Assembly (NCBI GenBank): GCA_022837365.1 | Contig: JALHHV010000041.1 | Span: 806 to 9,387 of the forward strand | Length of the DNA: 8,582 nucleotides | Origin: Desulfovibrio sp. | GTDB taxonomy: Bacteria > Desulfobacterota > Desulfovibrionia > Desulfovibrionales > Desulfovibrionaceae | Direction: 5' to 3' | Shown here: positions 1-6,108 of the stretch, one piece after another | Position numbering within the stretch: the stretch's first letter is position 1 | How the letters are laid out: the number at the start of each line of letters is the position of its first letter | Made by a program: the position numbers and the translations under genes | Notes under the pieces: generated by a model | Seen by the model: only the letters and a program-made list of their open reading frames with translations | What the model was told of the DNA's origin: nothing | The model's database searches: none

Positions 1-1
1 G

Positions 2-1333
2 GCCGCCGTGGGCGAAGCCGCCGTGCTGCACGCCCCCGGCGAACCCTACGACCGCGACGCCTCGGAACTGCGCGCCCCCGCCGACCTGGTGGTGCTGCCC
101 GAATCCGTGGAACAGGTGCAGGCGCTGCTGCGCTGCGCCAGCGCCCATTCCATCCCGGTCATCCCGCGCGGCGGGGGCACCGGCCTTGCGGGCGGCTGCC
201 TTGCCATGCGCGGCGGGGTGGTGCTGTCGCTGGAGCGCATGAACCGCATCCGCGCCATCGACACCCGCAATCTGGTGGCCGAGGTGGAGGCGGGCGTCAT
301 CTCGCAGCGCGTGCGCGACGCCGCCGCCGAGCAGGGGCTGTACTACCCGCCCGACCCGGCGGGCATGGACCGTTCCACCATCGGTGGCAACGTGGCCACC
401 AACGCGGGCGGCCCCGCCTGCGTCAAGTACGGCGTCACCCGCGACTACGTGCTGGGCGTGGAGGCCGTGCTGCCCGACGGCGAACTGCTGCGCGCCGGGG
501 TGCGCACCCGCAAGGGCGTGGTGGGCTACGACATGGCCCACCTGCTGTGCGGCTCCGAAGGCACCCTGGGCGTCATCACCGCCCTGACCCTGAAGCTGGT
601 GCCCCTGCCGCCCGCCACCGTGAGCATGGCCGTGGCCTTTCCCGACATGGCCGCCGCCATGCGCGGCGTGGCCGCCGTGCTGGGGTCCGGGCATCTGCCC
701 TCGGCCATCGAATTCCTGGACCACCGCTGCATCCGCCTGCTGGGCGAACTGCTGCCCATCCCCGTGCCCGGCGACAAGCCGTCGCTGCTGATCATCGAAC
801 TGGACGGCGCCCGCGAGCAGATCGTGCCCGAGCTTGACCTGGTGGCCGCCATCTGCCGCCGGCAAGGCGCTACCCACGTGCTGCCCGCCGCCGACGAGGA
901 GACCCGCACCCGCGTCTGGGGCGCGCGCCGTCAGGTGTCGCTGCGCATACACGACTATGCCGCGCTGTACATGTCCGAGGACGTGGCCGTGCCCCTCGGG
1001 GCCATCGCCGACCTGGTGGCCGCGCTGCCCGAGTTCGAACAGCGCTACGGCATGGAGATCTTCGCCTTCGGCCACGCGGGCGACGGCAACATCCACCTCA
1101 ACGTCACCGCCCCCACCCGCGACACCCGCGACATGGTGGAACAGGGCATCGTGGCGCTGGTGGGCAAGGTGCTGGAACTGGGCGGGACCATCTCCGGCGA
1201 GCACGGCATCGGCGAGGCCAAGAAGCACCTGCTGCCGCTGGAGCTCTCCCCCGCCTCCATCCGGTTGCAGCAAGGCATCCGCCAGGTGTTCGACCCCCAG
1301 GGCATCATGAACCCCGGCAAGGTGTTCGGGTAA
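2..1333 (+). CDS. glcD: GlcD-type FAD-linked D-2-hydroxyacid oxidoreductase (5' partial)
   Basis: This is a flavin enzyme of the GlcD / D-lactate dehydrogenase family, which oxidises D-2-hydroxyacids such as glycolate or D-lactate to the 2-oxoacid and passes electrons to a membrane or Fe-S partner. Counting from the GTG at 8, a PCMH-type FAD-binding domain spans about residues 22-203, with PRGGGTGLAGG (53-63), STIGGNVATNAGG (123-135), KYGVTRDYVLG (140-150) and CGSEGTLGVIT (181-191). The C-terminal oxidase domain has FGHAGDGNIH (354-363) and SGEHGIGEAKK (396-406), whose His residues bind metal or substrate in relatives, and ends with the typical NPGKVFG. The frame stays open to the left edge, and roughly 25-30 N-terminal residues seen in relatives are missing, so the true start probably lies outside the window; the GTG at 8 is only the first start codon inside it. 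Substrate cannot be told from sequence. Any Fe-S partner gene would have to lie upstream, since the next gene is unrelated. Confidence 0.93.
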   Translation, partial: AAVGEAAVLHAPGEPYDRDASELRAPADLVVLPESVEQVQALLRCASAHSIPVIPRGGGTGLAGGCLAMRGGVVLSLERMNRIRAIDTRNLVAEVEAGVISQRVRDAAAEQGLYYPPDPAGMDRSTIGGNVATNAGGPACVKYGVTRDYVLGVEAVLPDGELLRAGVRTRKGVVGYDMAHLLCGSEGTLGVITALTLKLVPLPPATVSMAVAFPDMAAAMRGVAAVLGSGHLPSAIEFLDHRCIRLLGELLPIPVPGDKPSLLIIELDGAREQIVPELDLVAAICRRQGATHVLPAADEETRTRVWGARRQVSLRIHDYAALYMSEDVAVPLGAIADLVAALPEFEQRYGMEIFAFGHAGDGNIHLNVTAPTRDTRDMVEQGIVALVGKVLELGGTISGEHGIGEAKKHLLPLELSPASIRLQQGIRQVFDPQGIMNPGKVFG

Positions 1334-1356
1334 AAGGCATTTTTTGAGAGGAAGAC

Positions 1357-1463
1357 GAGTCGGGAGGGGGGAGGAAACTTTTCGAGCGGCAGCCGTTAGG
1401 CGAGTCTTCGAGCCTTACGGATGGCGACAGCAGAGCTAAAGTTTCCTCCCCCCTCCCGAACTC
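1357..1463. repeat. Nested inverted-repeat element with long C/G-tract arms
   Basis: Two perfect 22-bp inverted arms lie at 1360-1381 and 1438-1459 (core GGGAGGGGGGAGGAAACTT and its complement). Past a one-base bulge at 1460, three more pairs form (1357-1359 with 1461-1463). The 56-nt interior holds a second hairpin: 1393-1401 pairs with 1412-1420, with one T-T mismatch, around a 10-nt loop. The interior also has a direct repeat TTCGAGC (1381-1387, 1407-1413). A-rich and T-rich runs flank the whole (AAAAGG..TTTTTT at 1332-1345, AAAGCTTTTC at 1477-1486). It sits 3' of glcD and of the opposing YaeQ-like gene, so it could act as a bidirectional terminator or mRNA 3' stabiliser, or be a copy of a dispersed palindromic repeat. 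The pairing is directly visible; the function is inferred. Confidence 0.8.
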
Positions 1464-1497
1464 TCCCCCTTCCTTCAAAGCTTTTCAATTGGGGGGG

Positions 1498-1536
1498 GCT
1501 CCGCACGGTGTACTTTGGCAAACACCGTGTGCGAGC
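1498..1536. terminator. Hairpin 3' of the YaeQ-like gene, possible terminator
   Basis: CACGGTGT (1504-1511) pairs perfectly with ACACCGTG (1522-1529) around a 10-nt loop, and GCTC (1498-1501) pairs with GAGC (1533-1536) beyond a small internal loop. It begins 35 nt past the stop codon of the minus-strand gene. In that direction it is followed by a run of C and then an A/T-rich stretch, not a clean U-tract, so termination is only possible. The plus strand carries a run of eight G (1491-1498) at its edge. Confidence 0.4.
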
Positions 1537-1570
1537 CCGGCACGGTTGAAATGCCGCGTATGTTCCTCCG

Positions 1571-2230
1571 CTATTCCTTCAATTCCAGCACATGCAACCG
1601 GCTGTGCAGTTCCAGCCGGTCCTGCCGCGTCTCGAAGGTCAGGTCCAGCCGGTCGGTGCCCCGCAGGGCCTTGATGCGGTTGGTGCTGTCCAGCCCCGCC
1701 GCGATGGCGTCCACGAACCCCGCATCGAAGGCGACCAGCCGCACCCGCTGCGGGTGGCGTACCTTGCCCGCCAGCGTGGCCGCCAGTTGCCGGGCGTCCT
1801 TCTCCGTCCGGCGCAGGATGCGGAACGGCGTGTCCTCGCCCAACTTGGCCGCCACCCGGTCGGTCTTGCGCGCCGCGATGTTCCCGCAGTCCAGCCACAG
1901 CCGGATGTTCCCGGCCGCGTCCAGCGAGACCAGGTCCGGCTTGTAGTGCCAGCCCACCCCTTCCTCCACGCGCGGTTCCCATTCCCGGTACAGCAGGTAC
2001 CCCAGGAACTTCAGCGCGATGTGCCACGGCACCTCGCCGGGGGCCGCGTCCAGCACGATGCGGTCGCGCACCGGCAGCGGCAGCCCCGATGCGGGCACCG
2101 GACGTGGGCCATAGTCGCCCATTTCCGGCACATGTCCGGTCCCGCATCCAGCCCCATGGCGAGGCTGCCGGGGCGGCACCTCCAGCGGGCGTGAACCAGG
2201 CAGGTGTTCGATGGTGCAGGTATATTTCAT
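1571..2230 (-). CDS. YaeQ-like protein (PD-(D/E)XK nuclease-fold family)
   Basis: The 219-residue protein matches the YaeQ pattern. A first beta strand (residues 2-8) is followed, after an insertion, by IVLDAAPGEVPWHIALKFLGYLL (about 58-80), which resembles the family's short Ser/Glu helix block. Next come PDL (98-100), D104 and a strand ending LWLDCG (111-116) with basic K122 close behind, then RLDLTFETRQDRLEL near the C-terminus like the closing strands of YaeQ. YaeQ proteins adopt a PD-(D/E)XK endonuclease-like fold but their biochemical role is not well established, so nuclease activity should not be assumed. Oddity: residues about 12-52 are a Gly/Pro-rich insertion, and the protein is longer than the roughly 180 residues usual for YaeQ. 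The ATG at 2228-2230 has GAGG (2236-2239) five nucleotides upstream, which supports this start. It is transcribed divergently from the aminotransferase. The match was made from memory of the family. Confidence 0.72.
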   Translation of the reverse strand: MKYTCTIEHLPGSRPLEVPPRQPRHGAGCGTGHVPEMGDYGPRPVPASGLPLPVRDRIVLDAAPGEVPWHIALKFLGYLLYREWEPRVEEGVGWHYKPDLVSLDAAGNIRLWLDCGNIAARKTDRVAAKLGEDTPFRILRRTEKDARQLAATLAGKVRHPQRVRLVAFDAGFVDAIAAGLDSTNRIKALRGTDRLDLTFETRQDRLELHSRLHVLELKE

Positions 2231-2354
2231 GCGGGCCTCGAAATGGCGGACTGCATGTTTCCGTTGACGTTACCGTGGGCTCAGGGTGCCACCGCGCGCG
2301 GGCCGATGCAAGCGGGCAGGACGGCGCTTTCCGGGCCGCATCCCGTCCCGTGCG

Positions 2355-2383
2355 TTGCGGAGCGTGGCGCGGGCGGGTATAGC
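2355..2383 (+). promoter_or_regulatory. Sigma70-type promoter for the aminotransferase-ung pair
   Basis: A -35-like TTGCGG (2355-2360) is separated by exactly 17 bp from a -10-like TATAGC (2378-2383). Transcription would start near 2390, giving a leader of about 80 nt. It is the only well-spaced match I see in the 239-bp gap between the two divergent genes. No comparably good promoter was found for the opposite strand. Confidence 0.55.
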
Positions 2384-2469
2384 CCAAGGCTGGCCGAGGC
2401 ATCGTGCCATCGGGTGCCCGCGCGCCGCGTCGGCCGTTCCTTCATTTCCGCCTGCCACCGGAGCCGATC

Positions 2470-3684
2470 ATGTCCGACATCACATCCCCGCAAGCTTCCC
2501 TGCGCGTTGCCGAGCGCGTGCGCAACATCCGCATTTCCGCCACCAAGCTCATGCCCATGCTGGCCGCCAAGGTGGGCGGCTGCGTGTCGCTGGGGCAGGG
2601 CGTGCCCTCGTTCCGCACGCCGGACCACATCGTCGAGGCCGTGTGCCGCGCCCTGCGCGACGACCCCACGGCCGGGCGCTACAGCTTGCAACCCGGCATG
2701 CCCGCCCTGCGCGAGGCCATCGCGGCGGACATCCTGGCCCGCAAGGGCGCTCGCTTCGACCCGGAAACGGAAATCGGCGTCACCGTGGGGGCCATGGAAG
2801 CCCTGGTGATGATCATGCTCACCGTGGTGGAACGCGGCGACGAGGTCATCATCCCCTCGCCGGGCTACGCCTCGCACGCCGAGCAGGTGCTGATGGCCGA
2901 GGGCGTGCCCGTGCACGTGCCCCTGCGCGCGGCCGACTGGGGGCTGGACGTGGACGCGGTGCGCGCCGCCGTCACCCCGCGCACCCGGGCCATCATCGTG
3001 TGCAGCCCCGGCAACCCCACCGGCGGGGTGTACGACGACGCCGACGTGCGCGCCCTGTGCGGCCTGGCCCTGGAGCACGACCTGGTGCTCATCGTGGACG
3101 ACACTTACGACTACATGGTGTACGGCGAACAGCCGGGTTCGCCCCGTTTCCCGCCCCGCTTTTCTCCGGTGGCCCAGCCCGAGTTGCGCCGCCACGTCAT
3201 CACCGTGAATTCCTTTTCCAAGAAGTACGCCCTGACCGGGTGGCGCGTGGGCTACGTGGCCGCCGACGCGGCATGGATGGCGGAACTGCTGAAGGTGCAC
3301 GACGCCACGGCGGTATGCGCGCCCACCGTGTCGCAGCATGCCGCGCTGGCCGCGCTGACCGGCCCGCAGGACTGCGTGGCCGCCATGCGCGCGGCCCTGG
3401 CCGCCCGGCGCGACCTGACCTGCCGCAGGCTCGACGCGCTGGCCCCGCACTTCGCCTACGTGCCGCCGCGCGGCGCGTTCTACGCCATGGCCCGCTACAC
3501 CTTCACCGACGCCGGCTCCATGGCCGTGGCCCGCCGCCTGCTGGAAGAGGCGCGGGTGATCACCGTGCCGGGCGGCTCGTTCGGCCCCACGGGCGAACGT
3601 CACTTGCGGCTGTCCTTCGGCATGGACGAGGCGGAACTGACCGAAGCCTTCGACCGTATCCAGCACTGGGTGGCGGCCCTGTAG
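2470..3684 (+). CDS. PLP-dependent class I/II aminotransferase (aspartate/aromatic type)
   Basis: A fold-type I pyridoxal-phosphate transaminase of 404 residues, the usual length for the family, expected to move an amino group from an amino acid to a 2-oxoacid in the cytoplasm. Visible landmarks: SLGQGVPSF (40-48), RYSLQPGMPALREAIA (70-85, substrate side), the phosphate-cup VGAMEAL (106-112), SPGNPTGG (179-186, N182 on the PLP ring), VDDTYDYMVY (209-218, D210 and Y213), SFSKKYALTGWRVGY (248-262, Schiff-base lysine K251) and R380 in LRLSF for the substrate carboxylate. The ATG at 2470 is preferred because GGAG (2460-2463) lies 6 nt upstream; a GTG at 2404 would add 22 residues that look like translated leader. 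It is followed directly by the uracil-DNA glycosylase, so co-transcription is likely. Substrate specificity (aspartate, aromatic or branched chain) cannot be decided from sequence. Confidence 0.95.
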   Translation: MSDITSPQASLRVAERVRNIRISATKLMPMLAAKVGGCVSLGQGVPSFRTPDHIVEAVCRALRDDPTAGRYSLQPGMPALREAIAADILARKGARFDPETEIGVTVGAMEALVMIMLTVVERGDEVIIPSPGYASHAEQVLMAEGVPVHVPLRAADWGLDVDAVRAAVTPRTRAIIVCSPGNPTGGVYDDADVRALCGLALEHDLVLIVDDTYDYMVYGEQPGSPRFPPRFSPVAQPELRRHVITVNSFSKKYALTGWRVGYVAADAAWMAELLKVHDATAVCAPTVSQHAALAALTGPQDCVAAMRAALAARRDLTCRRLDALAPHFAYVPPRGAFYAMARYTFTDAGSMAVARRLLEEARVITVPGGSFGPTGERHLRLSFGMDEAELTEAFDRIQHWVAAL

Positions 3685-4479
3685 ATGGCCCGGCGCAGGA
3701 TTCTCGTGAACGGCCCGGCGCGCGGGGCAGGGCCGGATCCGCTGGCGGGCACCGGCTGGCCGGAGCACGTGGGGGAACTGGCCGCCGGGAGGCATCTGGA
3801 AACGCTGGCCGTGGTGGAGGGACTGCGCGCCCAAGGCCGTATCATCCACCCCGCCCGCGCCGACGTGTTCCGGGCGCTGTGCGCCACCCCGTGGGACGCG
3901 GTGCGGGTGGTCATCCTGGGGCAGGACCCCTACCACGGGCCGGGGCAGGCCCATGGTCTGGCCTTTTCCGTGCCGGACGGCGTGCCTCTGCCGCGTTCCC
4001 TGCGCAATATCTTCAAGGAAGTGGCCGCAGACTGCGGCCAGGAATCCGGCCAGCCCGCGTGCCCGGCGGGCGATATATCCGGTGACGCACCGCTGCTCAC
4101 GCCGTTCGCCAACGCGTCCGCCACGCCCCGTGAACCCTCGGGCGACCTGTCGCGTTGGGCCGCGCAGGGGGTGCTGCTGCTGAACACGGTGCTCACCGTG
4201 GAGGACGGGCAGCCCAACAGCCATGCGGGCCTCGGCTGGGAGGCGGTGACGCGGGGCATCGTGGCCGCGCTGGGCGCGCGCACGCGGCCGTGCGCCTTTC
4301 TACTGTGGGGCAGGCCCGCGCACGGGTTCGCGGACCTGGTGACCAATCCGGCGCATCTGGTGCTTACGGCGGCGCATCCCTCGCCGCTGTCGGCGTCACG
4401 CGGGTTCTTCGGCTGCCGTCACTTCTCGCGGGTCAACGCGTGGCTGATCGAGCGGGGGGAGGCTCCCATCCGCTGGTAA
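3685..4479 (+). CDS. ung: Uracil-DNA glycosylase, family 1
   Basis: Removes uracil from DNA in base-excision repair. All family 1 motifs are present: GQDPYHGPGQAHGLAFSV (79-96; catalytic D81, uracil-stacking F94), SLRNIFKEV (105-113), GVLLLNTVLTV (162-172; uracil-reading N167), GWE (184-186) and HPSPLSASRGFFGCRHF (231-247; catalytic H231, DNA-wedge L235). Compared with the E. coli enzyme as I remember it, the segment between SLRN and GVLLLN is 27 residues longer (extra residues within about 117-151), a Gly/Pro/Ala-rich loop that does not disturb catalytic residues. The ATG immediately follows the aminotransferase TAG (TAGATG), so translation is probably coupled. That ATG has no good Shine-Dalgarno sequence; a GTG at 3706 has AGGA (3697-3700) five bases upstream and is a real alternative start (257 residues instead of 264). 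Confidence 0.96.
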   Translation: MARRRILVNGPARGAGPDPLAGTGWPEHVGELAAGRHLETLAVVEGLRAQGRIIHPARADVFRALCATPWDAVRVVILGQDPYHGPGQAHGLAFSVPDGVPLPRSLRNIFKEVAADCGQESGQPACPAGDISGDAPLLTPFANASATPREPSGDLSRWAAQGVLLLNTVLTVEDGQPNSHAGLGWEAVTRGIVAALGARTRPCAFLLWGRPAHGFADLVTNPAHLVLTAAHPSPLSASRGFFGCRHFSRVNAWLIERGEAPIRW

Positions 4480-4506
4480 GCGGTGAATGAAGCGCAGGAA
4501 CGTTCG

Positions 4507-4539
4507 CGGCGGCCGCCCTGGATTCCGGGTCGGCCGCCG
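4507..4539. terminator. Shared GC-rich hairpin between convergent genes
   Basis: CGGCGGCCG (4507-4515) pairs perfectly with CGGCCGCCG (4531-4539). Three more C-G pairs continue inward (4516-4518 with 4527-4529, T4530 bulged) around an 8-nt loop. It lies 27 nt past the ung stop and 3 nt beyond the stop codon of the opposing radical SAM gene, the position expected of a two-way terminator. The following T content is poor on both sides (TTGTCATT on plus), so efficiency is uncertain. Confidence 0.6.
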
Positions 4540-4542
4540 TTG

Positions 4543-5748
4543 TCATTCCAGCGAAAAATTGTCGTCGTCGCGCCAGTGGACCATGGCGCGGGTGATGCCC
4601 ATGGCCGCGTAGGCGTCCACCAGCCCGTTGGCGTGCCCCCACAGCAGCCCGCGCAACCGGCGCGGCACGCCGAAGCGCGCGGGCGGCCCCGGCAGGCGGG
4701 CCACGTGCGCAGCCACGTGGCGGCGCAGGGCTTCGGCCTTGGCCAGTTGCCCCAAGGCCGGATGCACCGGCCCGGCCAGCACCGCGTCATCCAGCCCGTC
4801 CTCCGGCGAAAGGCCCATGCGCACCACGGCCACCCCGCGCGCCCAGGCGGCCAGCAGGCCGCCGGCCAGGGCGTCCACCGTGGTTTCCAGCAGCCACGGG
4901 GCATAGTCTCCAGCCCGCCAGCGCTCGGCCAGCGGCGTGCCGCGCAGCACCAGGCAGGGATAGAAGCGCAGGAAGGCGGCCAGGGGGGGAGTCCCCCCGG
5001 TATCGGGCAGCAGGGCGGTACGCACGTCGGCGCGGAATACTTCCGGCGTCACTCCCGGCATGCCGGGCATCAACTGCACCCCCAATTCCAGCCCGGCCCC
5101 GGCCACCATGGCGCAGGCGGCGCGGGCCGCTTCTCCGGCGTACCCCCGTCCGGATGCGGACAGGGCCGCGTCGTCGAAGCTCTGCACCCCCAGTTCCACG
5201 CAATCCATGCCCGCCGCGCGCAGTCCGGCAAGATCGCGTTCCGTCACCGCGTCGGGCCGGGTGGAGCAGCGTACCCGGCAGATCACGCCGCGTTGGAGCC
5301 AGCGCCGGGCCAGGTCCAGGCAGGCGGCGCGCTCCGCTTCGGGCAGCAGGGTGAACGTGCCGCCGTAAAAGGCGATTTCCAGCGGGGCCGGGGATTTTCC
5401 GGGTTCCGGCGTGCCCCCAATGTCCCGCGCCCCGTCCATCTGCCGTGCCTCGTGCTCCAGCCGCGTTTCGGCCTGGGCCAGGGCGCGGACCACCGTGGCG
5501 GTCCCCCCGCGCTGGCCGGTCTGCACGTCCTGCGCGCAGAACACGCAGCGCGTGGGACACCCGGCGAAGGGCAGGAAAACCGGCAGGATGCGCGGCCTGT
5601 TGTGAGGCGATCCGGGCGGGGCTCCGGCCCATGTGACGGCAGGCCCGGAATCCGCGCCGCGCCTGCATTCCGGCCCGGCAGGACGGGCATTGCCGGGCCT
5701 GCGGCCGCCACAAGCGGGCTCGGGGACCGGAAAAATCAATGCCGACAT
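4543..5748 (-). CDS. Elp3-like radical SAM protein without an acetyltransferase domain
   Basis: A 401-residue radical S-adenosylmethionine enzyme. GCPTRCVFC (63-71) supplies the CxxxCxxC cysteines C64, C68 and C71 for the [4Fe-4S] cluster. The core continues with EIAFYGGTFT (124-133), CSTRPD (161-166), VELGVQSFDD (184-193), GVQLMPGMPG (223-232), RFYPCLVLRGTPL (261-273), VVRMGLSP (308-315) and AGPVHPALGQL (325-335). This series is typical of stand-alone Elp3-related proteins with a Radical_SAM_C-type tail, which lack the GNAT domain of true Elp3; their substrates are generally unknown, and a tRNA-modifying role is only a guess from Elp3. The start is the ATG at 5746-5748, with AAGG (5755-5758) six bases upstream. 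The frame runs open to 5994, but the extra residues are low-complexity and fall in regulatory DNA. Residues 11-50 are poorly conserved-looking. It converges with ung and diverges from the HIT operon. Confidence 0.9.
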   Translation of the reverse strand: MSALIFPVPEPACGGRRPGNARPAGPECRRGADSGPAVTWAGAPPGSPHNRPRILPVFLPFAGCPTRCVFCAQDVQTGQRGGTATVVRALAQAETRLEHEARQMDGARDIGGTPEPGKSPAPLEIAFYGGTFTLLPEAERAACLDLARRWLQRGVICRVRCSTRPDAVTERDLAGLRAAGMDCVELGVQSFDDAALSASGRGYAGEAARAACAMVAGAGLELGVQLMPGMPGVTPEVFRADVRTALLPDTGGTPPLAAFLRFYPCLVLRGTPLAERWRAGDYAPWLLETTVDALAGGLLAAWARGVAVVRMGLSPEDGLDDAVLAGPVHPALGQLAKAEALRRHVAAHVARLPGPPARFGVPRRLRGLLWGHANGLVDAYAAMGITRAMVHWRDDDNFSLE

Positions 5749-5980
5749 GATTGCCTTGTGTTGCTGATGTGTTACTATCAAAGCGTAGTTGATGGTTCCA
5801 GCGGCGGCAATGTGCCCCTTTCCGGTCGCGCGGCCCTCCCTTTCGGGGCAGGGAGCGGGCACGGGAAAGGCAGGGCGCGCCATACTCTCTTTCCTGAAAG
5901 GGGGTTGGAGGGGGGGCCGCAGGTGCCGCCGCCATGGACGATGGCACGGAAGCCCTTGTGCCGCAAGGCGTGGCAACCCG

Positions 5981-6002
5981 GCATAATCTTGCAAGATTTT
6001 GC
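5981..6002. promoter_or_regulatory. 22-bp near-perfect palindrome, candidate operator
   Basis: A perfect 14-bp palindrome, AATCTTGCAAGATT (5985-5998), is extended by GCA (5981-5983) pairing with TGC (6000-6002) across one T-T mismatch (5984/5999). It directly abuts the -35 of the HIT promoter, with its centre about 46 bp before the predicted start. This is a typical place for a dimeric activator or repressor site. The regulator is unknown; it does not match the Rex or HcpR consensus as I recall them. Confidence 0.55.
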
Positions 6003-6031
6003 TTGCGGTCGCGTCTTTGACTGTGTATATA
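6003..6031 (+). promoter_or_regulatory. Sigma70-type promoter of the HIT-IHF/HU operon
   Basis: TTGCGG (6003-6008) lies 17 bp before TATATA (6026-6031) in a locally AT-rich stretch, with transcription predicted to start near 6036-6039. The -35 hexamer is the same as that proposed for the aminotransferase promoter. The alternative -35 TTGACT (6017-6022) has no suitable -10 at normal spacing. Confidence 0.55.
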
Positions 6032-6039
6032 ACTAGTTA
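6030..6039. promoter_or_regulatory. 10-bp palindrome over the predicted transcription start
   Basis: TAACTAGTTA is a perfect palindrome that overlaps the end of the -10 element and the predicted start of transcription. This is a position where bound protein would repress. It is short, so chance or a simple AT-rich melting region is also possible. Confidence 0.35.
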
Positions 6040-6099
6040 CATGCCCGCTGCTTCGCGCCGGTACGCGCGGACGAATGATTTCAAAGTGTTCCATGTGAC
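6036..6099 (+). promoter_or_regulatory. Foldable leader of the HIT-IHF/HU mRNA
   Basis: GTTACATG (6036-6043), at the predicted 5' end, can pair with CATGTGAC (6092-6099) over 8 bp with one G-U pair, and this stem ends exactly where the HIT Shine-Dalgarno GGAG (6100-6103) begins. Inside it, TTCGCGC (6052-6058) pairs with GCG..CGAA (6067-6075) with a two-base bulge. The fold would place the ribosome-binding site next to a helix and could protect the 5' end. It is a by-eye prediction and matches no known riboswitch class. Confidence 0.35.
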
Positions 6100-6108
6100 G
6101 GAGAATCC

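Larger units (their letters stand above)
5749..6108. other. 360-bp divergent regulatory region, no gene
   Basis: This is the gap between the radical SAM gene (-) and the HIT gene (+). I see no credible protein or RNA gene. The part nearest the radical SAM gene holds modest hairpins (CCTTTCC 5817-5823 with GGAAAGG 5864-5870, enclosing CTCCC 5836-5840 with GGGAG 5851-5855) and a G-rich tract (5900-5916). From 5981 onward base composition becomes AT-richer and contains the palindromes, promoter and leader listed separately. No well-spaced promoter for the radical SAM gene was found. Confidence 0.6.

Noticed and set aside
1360..1378. G-quadruplex in the left arm of the inverted repeat
   Set aside because: It has only about three usable runs of three G with proper loops, and base pairing with the other arm explains the tract better.
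2286..4085. 599-codon open frame on the plus strand overlapping the aminotransferase in another frame
   Set aside because: It is extremely Arg/Gly/Ala-rich with no domain; the overlapping frame contains all the aminotransferase motifs.
2281..4224. Very long open frame (647 codons) on the minus strand across the aminotransferase and ung genes
   Set aside because: It is antisense to two well-recognised genes, rich in His, Gly and Arg as expected from GC-rich antisense reading, has no recognisable motif, and spans the aminotransferase promoter.
5804..5818. Possible sigma54 (-24/-12) promoter before the radical SAM gene, GGGCACATTGCC on the minus strand
   Set aside because: The GG and GC elements are too close together for the required 10-bp separation.
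5749..5994. N-terminal extension of the radical SAM protein by 82 residues
   Set aside because: The residues are low-complexity and unlike the family, they cover the palindrome region, and the ATG at 5746-5748 has a good ribosome binding site.
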